Of a stretch of DNA of 64,000 nt, positions 59,678 through 64,000 are shown piece by piece. Within the stretch, counting starts at the first letter, position 1. Each line of letters begins with the position of its first letter. The notes beneath the pieces are model-generated. The model saw only the letters and a program-made list of their open reading frames with translations, was not told the DNA's origin and made no database searches. This stretch comes from UBA7803 sp040219135 (GTDB lineage: Bacteria > Pseudomonadota > Gammaproteobacteria > Pseudomonadales > Azotimanducaceae): assembly GCA_040219135.1 (NCBI GenBank), contig JAVJTA010000017.1, forward strand, positions 603,853-667,852, given 5' to 3'. Made by a program: the position numbers and the translations under genes.

Positions 59678-59706
59678 TTGTCGCGGGTAGGCGTCGTGCC
59701 TATGGT
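59678..59706 (+). promoter_or_regulatory. Candidate gacA promoter
   Basis: TTGTCG (59678-59683), 17 bases and TATGGT (59701-59706), each four of six to consensus, place transcription start near 59713 and give a short leader with a gggaaggg Shine-Dalgarno. Confidence 0.4.
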
Positions 59707-59744
59707 TGGGCCTTCAATCAAGCACGACACGGGAAGGGAACGCG

Positions 59745-60452
59745 ATGATCAGACTGCTGCTGGTGGATGACCACAAACTTTTCCGGGTCGGTCTGCGGCG
59801 AATGCTCGAAGACCTCAAGGGCGTACAGATCGTCGGCGAGGCCGAAGACGGAGAGGGCGCCGTGCATCTCGCCCGGGAACAGCGGCCGAACGTGATTCTC
59901 ATGGACCTGATCATGCCGGGAATCGGCGGTCTGGAGGCGATCCGCCGCATCGCCCGGCTGCAGCTCGACATCCACGTCGTAGTGTTGAGCGCGTGTGACC
60001 AGCTGCCGTTCCCGGTGCAGGCGCTGAAGGCTGGCGCTTCCGGGTACCTGAGCAAGGGCGCTACCACCGCGGAGCTGGGCACGGCCATCAAGCGGGCCTT
60101 CGTCGGCAAGCGCTACCTCGGCGCGGACATCGCTCAGGCGCTGGCAGTGAGCAGTTTCGAGGACGATGGTGAAGCTCCGTTCGATCAGCTCTCGAACCGA
60201 GAGATGCAGATCATGATGATGGTGGTCAACTGCCACCGGGTGAACGACATCTCGTCGAGCCTGCACCTCTCGCCGAAAACGGTAAACAGCTATCGCTACC
60301 GGATTTTCGAGAAGCTCAACGTCAAGAGCGACGTGGAGCTCGCGCTGATGGCGGTGCGCCACGGCATGATCGGCCCGCAGCGGATCGAGGCCGCCGAGCC
60401 CGGCGGAACTCAGGCCGCCGAGCCCGGCAGAACCCGGGCCGCCGCGTCCTAG
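59745..60452 (+). CDS. gacA: LuxR-type response regulator GacA/UvrY
   Basis: The 235-residue regulator has a receiver domain (Asp8/Asp9, phospho-acceptor Asp54 in VILMDLIMPG, Lys in YLSKGAT) and a LuxR HTH domain (about 155-215, LSNREMQIMMMVVNCHRVNDI and SPKTVNSYRYRIFEKL). Position before uvrC-pgsA is diagnostic of GacA/UvrY, partner of sensor GacS/BarA and activator of Rsm/Csr small RNAs. A 24-bp in-frame duplication gives an unusual disordered C-terminal tail (AAEPGGTQAAEPGRTRAAAS). ATG 59745 has a gggaaggg Shine-Dalgarno. Confidence 0.92.
   Translation: MIRLLLVDDHKLFRVGLRRMLEDLKGVQIVGEAEDGEGAVHLAREQRPNVILMDLIMPGIGGLEAIRRIARLQLDIHVVVLSACDQLPFPVQALKAGASGYLSKGATTAELGTAIKRAFVGKRYLGADIAQALAVSSFEDDGEAPFDQLSNREMQIMMMVVNCHRVNDISSSLHLSPKTVNSYRYRIFEKLNVKSDVELALMAVRHGMIGPQRIEAAEPGGTQAAEPGRTRAAAS
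60390..60444 (+). repeat. 24-bp in-frame tandem duplication at the gacA 3' end
   Basis: Two 24-bp copies (60390-60413 and 60414-60437, few mismatches) and the start of a third encode AAEPGGTQ-AAEPGRTR-AA. It lengthens the regulator's tail beyond the HTH domain. Confidence 0.8.
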
Positions 60453-60529
60453 GAACCGGCCGGTGCTGGCCGGCTCGGGCGCCGGTCTGCCTGGACCATT
60501 CCGGCACGTTCTGGATTATCCTGGCCCGC

Positions 60530-61198
60530 ATGATCCTGCCGCCGGGCCCGCGACCACCCCAAGCCTACGATCGGGTAGCCGAATGCCGTGCCTGCAGGCG
60601 CCTGGCGCGACATCTCGCCGCGGTCCGGCGTGATCATCCCGACTACTACTGCCGCCCGGTTCCGCCCCTCGGCGGGACCGGGGCGCGGGCGCTGATCGTC
60701 GGTCTGGCGCCTGGCATGCACGGCGCCAACCGGACCGGCCGGCCGTTCAGCGGCGACGCCAGCGGCGTATTTCTGTTCCGCTCTCTGGCCAGGGCTGGAT
60801 TCTCGGACAGCGTGGACCCGGCTGCGGCAAAGCTCTGCGATGCCCGCATCACCAACGCCGTGCGCTGTCTGCCGCCGGGCAATCGGCCCAACGCCTCGGA
60901 ACTGCAGCGCTGCAGCGGCTATCTTCGCGTCGAGATCGATCAGCTGTGGTCCCCCAGGGCGCGCAAGCCACGCTGTATCGTCGCCCTCGGACGGCTGGCA
61001 CACGAGTCCGTGGGGCGTGCCCTGGGAATGCGCCTTGCCCCCTTCCGGCACGGCGGCGAACAGTCCCTGGCCCCGGGCCTCGGGCTGTTCGACAGCTTCC
61101 ACCCGAGCCGGCAGAACACGAATACCCGGCGGCTCACGGAACCCATGCTCGATGAGGTCATGGCGGCGGCTCGGAGCTTTCTCGACGCCGACCGCTGA
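60530..61198 (+). CDS. Family 5 (UDGb-type) uracil-DNA glycosylase
   Basis: The 222-residue protein carries the UDG-superfamily motif GLAPGMHGANRTGRPFSGDASG, which is characteristic of UDGb, with the second motif FDSFHPSRQNTNTRR. Cysteines CRAC (about 19-22), NAVRCLPPGN and LQRCSGY likely bind the [4Fe-4S] cluster. It removes uracil and hypoxanthine from DNA in this family. It is inserted between gacA and uvrC, which are usually adjacent. ATG 60530 has no Shine-Dalgarno; a TATCCT hexamer ends seven bases upstream. Confidence 0.87.
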   Translation: MILPPGPRPPQAYDRVAECRACRRLARHLAAVRRDHPDYYCRPVPPLGGTGARALIVGLAPGMHGANRTGRPFSGDASGVFLFRSLARAGFSDSVDPAAAKLCDARITNAVRCLPPGNRPNASELQRCSGYLRVEIDQLWSPRARKPRCIVALGRLAHESVGRALGMRLAPFRHGGEQSLAPGLGLFDSFHPSRQNTNTRRLTEPMLDEVMAAARSFLDADR

Positions 61199-61262
61199 GG
61201 CGGGCACGTCCCGCCGTTCCCGATATGGATCATCCAACGTCGCCCACCTATAGTGTCGCGCC

Positions 61263-63086
61263 ATGGATGCCGTTCAGTTCGATGCCGAATCGTTCCTCAA
61301 GACGCTGCCGAAAAAACCCGGCGTCTACCGCATGCTGGATGCCGACGGCGCCCCGCTCTACGTCGGCAAGGCGCGCAACCTCAAGGCCCGGGTAACCAGC
61401 TACTTCCGCGCGTCCGGCCTGGCCGCAAAGACCATCGCCCTGGTCAATCGGATCCGCGACGTCGAGATCACCGTGACCAGCAGCGAAACGGAAGCGCTGC
61501 TGCTGGAACAGAGCCTCATCAAGAGCGAGCGGCCGCCGTACAACATCGTGCTGCGGGACGACAAGTCCTACCCCTACATCTACCTGACCGACCATGGCGA
61601 CTATCCGCGGCTTACGTTTCATCGCGGCGCCAAACGCAAGACCGGCCGCTACTTCGGACCGTTTCCGTCGGCGGGGGCGGTGCGCGAAAGCCTGAATATC
61701 CTGCAGAAGCTGTTCCGGCTGCGTCATTGTGACGACGCGTTCTTCAAGAACCGCTCGCGGCCGTGCCTGCAGTATCAGATTCAGCGCTGCAGCGGCCCGT
61801 GCGTGGGGTTCGTCGATGAGACCGACTACCGGGAGGACGTGGAACTCGCCGTCATGTTCCTGGATGGCAAGAGCAAGTCGGTGCTCGAGGTATTCAAGGC
61901 GAAGATGCAGGCGGCGGCCGACGACCTCGATTTCGAGCGCGCAGCGAAGTTCCGCGATCAGATTGCGCGCCTTCGGCGCGTTCAGGAAACCCAGTACGTG
62001 CACGCCCAGGAAGGCGATGTCGACCTGTTCGCCGTGCAGGAGAACGCGGGCGTCTGCTGCGTGCAGGCGCTGTTCGTGCGCGGTGGTCGCATGCTCGGCC
62101 AGCGCACCTGGTTTCCGAAGAACGAGCTCGCCCTGCCGCTGGACGAGCTGCTCGAGGCGTTTCTCTCCCAGTACTACCTGGGCGGGCCGGAGCGCGATCT
62201 GCCGCGAACGGTGATCACCTCGCCAGCCAGCAACGACGCCGACCTGCTTGGCGCCGCGCTGGCCGAACGCAGCGGCCGGCGGGTGGATGTCGTTCACCAG
62301 GTGCGCGCCCAACGCGCGCGCTGGCTGGCGCTGGCGGTGGAAAACGCGGCGCACAGCCTCAATGCCTACCTCGCCGACAAACGCAACGTCTACGCCCGGC
62401 TGGTGGCGCTGCAGGATGCCCTGGGTCTTGACGACGTTCCCCAGCGGCTCGAGTGTTTCGACATCAGCCACACCATGGGGGAGGCGACGGTGGCTTCCTG
62501 CGTCGTGTTCGACAGCAACGGTGCGCTCAAGTCCGACTACCGCCGCTTCAACATCGAAGGGGTGGCCGCCGGGGACGACTACGGCGCCATGGAGCAGGCT
62601 CTGCGGCGGCGCTACACGCGGCTGAAGCAGGGCGAGGGCAAGCTGCCCGACGTGCTCGTCATAGACGGTGGAGCCGGGCAGGTGAGTCGTGCGCTCGAGG
62701 TGCTCGGAGCGCTGCAGGTCGACGACGTGGCGGTGCTCGGAATCGCCAAGGGTCCGAGCCGCAAGCCGGGGCTGGAGAAGTTCGTTTTCGGTGGGCGCGA
62801 GATCGTCATCCCGCCCCAGGGCGACGCGTTCATGCTGCTGCAGCAGATCCGCGACGAAGCCCATCGCTTCGCCATCACCGGTCACCGCCAGCGGCGCCAG
62901 AAGAGTCGGCGGCATTCGGAGCTCGACGACATCGCCGGGGTCGGACCGAAGCGGCGACGCGAACTGCTGAGCCACTTCGGCGCGGTGGCGGCAGTCAGGG
63001 GGGCAAGCATCGAGGAGATCGCCAAAGTGCCCGGCATCAGCCGGAAGCTGGCTCAGGATATCTACGGAGCGCTGCATGCAGACTGA
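61263..63086 (+). CDS. uvrC: UvrABC excinuclease subunit C
   Basis: The 607-residue nuclease makes both incisions in nucleotide excision repair. It has the N-terminal GIY-YIG domain (GVYRMLDADGAPLYVGKARN), a UVR motif (FERAAKFRDQIARLRRVQE, about 220-240), the RNase H-like second nuclease domain (ECFDISHTMGEATVASCVVF) and C-terminal helix-hairpin-helix (IAGVGPKRRRELLSHFG). ATG 61263 lacks a Shine-Dalgarno but follows TATAGT by eight bases. Conserved order with gacA and pgsA. Confidence 0.96.
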   Translation: MDAVQFDAESFLKTLPKKPGVYRMLDADGAPLYVGKARNLKARVTSYFRASGLAAKTIALVNRIRDVEITVTSSETEALLLEQSLIKSERPPYNIVLRDDKSYPYIYLTDHGDYPRLTFHRGAKRKTGRYFGPFPSAGAVRESLNILQKLFRLRHCDDAFFKNRSRPCLQYQIQRCSGPCVGFVDETDYREDVELAVMFLDGKSKSVLEVFKAKMQAAADDLDFERAAKFRDQIARLRRVQETQYVHAQEGDVDLFAVQENAGVCCVQALFVRGGRMLGQRTWFPKNELALPLDELLEAFLSQYYLGGPERDLPRTVITSPASNDADLLGAALAERSGRRVDVVHQVRAQRARWLALAVENAAHSLNAYLADKRNVYARLVALQDALGLDDVPQRLECFDISHTMGEATVASCVVFDSNGALKSDYRRFNIEGVAAGDDYGAMEQALRRRYTRLKQGEGKLPDVLVIDGGAGQVSRALEVLGALQVDDVAVLGIAKGPSRKPGLEKFVFGGREIVIPPQGDAFMLLQQIRDEAHRFAITGHRQRRQKSRRHSELDDIAGVGPKRRRELLSHFGAVAAVRGASIEEIAKVPGISRKLAQDIYGALHAD

Positions 63087-63108
63087 CGCCCCCCGCTACA
63101 ATTCCCCG

Positions 63109-63672
63109 ATGAACCTGCCCAACCTGCTGACGCTGTCGCGGATTCTGCTGATTCCGTTCTTCGTTCTCGTCTACGTGATTCCTGGCCCGGGCACCTATCT
63201 TTACGCGGCCGGGCTGTTCGCTCTGGCGGCGTTCACCGACTGGCTCGATGGCTATCTCGCGCGTCGGCTCAATCAGACCACGCCGTTCGGTGCGTTTCTC
63301 GACCCCGTGGCGGACAAGCTCATCGTCGTGAGCGCTCTCGCCGTGCTCATCGGTCACCACGCCAGTCTCTGGATTACCCTGCCGGGGACCGTGATCATCG
63401 GTCGGGAAATCGTCGTCAGCGCGCTGCGCGAGTGGATGGCGGAGATGAACCGCCGCGGCGTGGTCAACGTCACCTGGATCGGCCGGGTCAAGACCACCCT
63501 GCAGATGGTGGCGATTCTGGTTCTTCTCGCCAACCCGCCGGGGTTCGAGCATCCCGGGGTGGTCGCCGGGTGCGCCATGCTCTACGCGGCCGCGTTGCTG
63601 ACGCTGTGGACCATGATCCTGTACCTGCGCGCGGCCTGGCCGACGCTGCGCAGCGGGTTCAAGCAGCGCTGA
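63109..63672 (+). CDS. pgsA: CDP-diacylglycerol--glycerol-3-phosphate 3-phosphatidyltransferase
   Basis: The 187-residue inner-membrane enzyme makes phosphatidylglycerol phosphate. The CDP-alcohol phosphotransferase motif DWLDGYLARRLNQTTPFGAF followed by LDPVADK is complete, and several hydrophobic helices are visible. ATG 63109 (MNLPNLLTLSRILLIPFF) matches the usual N-terminus; ATG 63076 would overlap uvrC. A TACAAT hexamer ends six bases before the ATG, so its own transcript could be leaderless. tRNA-Cys follows. Confidence 0.95.
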   Translation: MNLPNLLTLSRILLIPFFVLVYVIPGPGTYLYAAGLFALAAFTDWLDGYLARRLNQTTPFGAFLDPVADKLIVVSALAVLIGHHASLWITLPGTVIIGREIVVSALREWMAEMNRRGVVNVTWIGRVKTTLQMVAILVLLANPPGFEHPGVVAGCAMLYAAALLTLWTMILYLRAAWPTLRSGFKQR

Positions 63673-63751
63673 TCGGCCTATCGGCCGGAGGCATCCGCGC
63701 GCCCGGACCGGGGTCGCGCTGACCGGCAATCCTCGTTAAACTTCGCGCCCT

Positions 63752-63767
63752 CCGGCGGTTCCGCCGG
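63752..63767. other. Perfect short hairpin upstream of tRNA-Cys
   Basis: ccggcgg and ccgccgg pair perfectly around a two-base centre between pgsA and the tRNA gene. It may be part of the precursor processing region or a weak pause site; there is no T-run. Confidence 0.35.
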
Positions 63768-63776
63768 TGCCTCCCG

Positions 63777-63850
63777 GGCTGGGTGGCAGAGTGGTCATGC
63801 AGCGGACTGCAACTCCGTGTACGCCGGTTCGATTCCGACCCCAGCCTCCA
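63777..63850 (+). tRNA. tRNA-Cys (anticodon GCA)
   Basis: The acceptor stem ggctggg (63777-63783) pairs with cccagcc (63840-63846), followed by discriminator T and an encoded CCA (63848-63850). The anticodon is GCA at 63809-63811 and the T-loop is ggttcgattcc. The 74-base length and U discriminator match tRNA-Cys. tRNA genes after pgsA are a conserved gammaproteobacterial arrangement. Confidence 0.93.
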
Positions 63851-63859
63851 ATTCCTCCG

Positions 63860-64000
63860 CGGTGCAACCCGGAGACATGGGTTACGTTTTATACCGAAGA
63901 CATAGGTAACACTTTCGGTGTAAACGGGTTCTTTGCGGGTTCCACCCGATCCTGATCCTGGTCGAAGAAGCCCAGATCATACTCCATGAAGCTGACGAGC
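63860..64000 (-). mobile_element. Edge of an insertion sequence beside tRNA-Cys
   Basis: Beyond the tRNA, two imperfect direct repeats agacatgggttac (63873-63885) and agacataggtaac (63898-63910) precede the 3' end of a minus-strand transposase-like gene. Such repeated sub-terminal motifs are characteristic of insertion-sequence ends. The precise outer boundary is not visible, as no second end or target duplication is in the window. Confidence 0.65.
63889..64000 (-). CDS. Transposase/integrase core protein, C-terminal fragment (IS481-like)
   Basis: Only the last 36 residues are in the window: LVSFMEYDLGFFDQDQDRVE, then PAKNPFTPKVLPMSSV and a stop at 63891-63889. This tail resembles the end of IS481-family transposases as I remember them (LVSFMxYDLGYFD and NPFGPKVLPMS). 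The start lies beyond the window. Family assignment should be regarded as probable. Confidence 0.65.
   Translation of the reverse strand, partial: LVSFMEYDLGFFDQDQDRVEPAKNPFTPKVLPMSSV

Overview
The window is 64 kb of high-GC (roughly two-thirds G+C by eye), tightly packed chromosome from a Gram-negative bacterium, almost certainly a gammaproteobacterium. Lipid A and Kdo genes (MsbA, LpxK, KdsB), RNase E with the enterobacterial-type catalytic core, HolB, MltG, PilZ and the order rluC-maf-yceD-rpmF-fabD-fabG-acpP-fabF-mltG-tmk-holB-pilZ-tatD are gammaproteobacterial hallmarks. The block from exbB to tatD follows the arrangement known in Pseudomonas, with specific losses and replacements: no plsX, no pabC, and alkB between kdsB and murB. 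I cannot name a genus from the sequence alone.

Layout. 0-3 kb: end of clpB, a small repeat-bearing hypothetical gene, galU and a D-threonine-aldolase-like gene. 2.9-9.2 kb: envelope operon exbB-exbD-(msbA::lpxK fusion)-kdsB-alkB-murB. 9.3-13 kb: rne on the minus strand with an unusually long upstream region. 13-23 kb: rluC, yceF, then yceD-rpmF-fabDG-acpP-fabF-mltG-tmk-holB-pilZ-tatD. 23-27 kb (minus): acetyltransferase, S9 peptidase and PepQ, a small peptide-catabolism set. 27-31 kb: three-subunit molybdenum hydroxylase of unknown substrate plus a MoaD-like carrier ending in Gly-Gly. 31-33.7 kb: repeat element, decayed amidohydrolase, HAD hydrolase and two SDR oxidoreductases (the most accessory-looking stretch). 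33.8-43.6 kb (minus): phoB-phoR-pstS-pstC-pstA-pstB-phoU and a Pho-box-preceded porin. 44.9-50.3 kb: a TonB2/Ttp-type energy-transduction operon. 50.4-64 kb: ribE, DUF1631 and PilZ proteins, pyrF, an HDOD histidine kinase, two acyl-CoA dehydrogenases, gacA-(UDG)-uvrC-pgsA-tRNA-Cys and the edge of an insertion sequence.

How the genes work together. The left half is core envelope and fatty-acid biogenesis: UDP-glucose, Kdo activation, lipid A phosphorylation and flipping, peptidoglycan precursor synthesis and fatty-acid elongation. The centre is phosphate sensing and uptake under one operon with recognisable Pho boxes. The right part combines TonB-type outer-membrane energisation, c-di-GMP and two-component signalling, and DNA repair.

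Cross-cutting oddities are (i) an in-frame MsbA-LpxK fusion, (ii) a recurring arrangement in which a -10-like hexamer lies only 6-10 bases before a start codon that lacks a Shine-Dalgarno sequence, suggesting leaderless mRNAs, and (iii) recurring short (12-15 bp) tandem duplications at gene boundaries, sometimes containing the stop or start codon. No CRISPR array, rRNA or prophage was seen.
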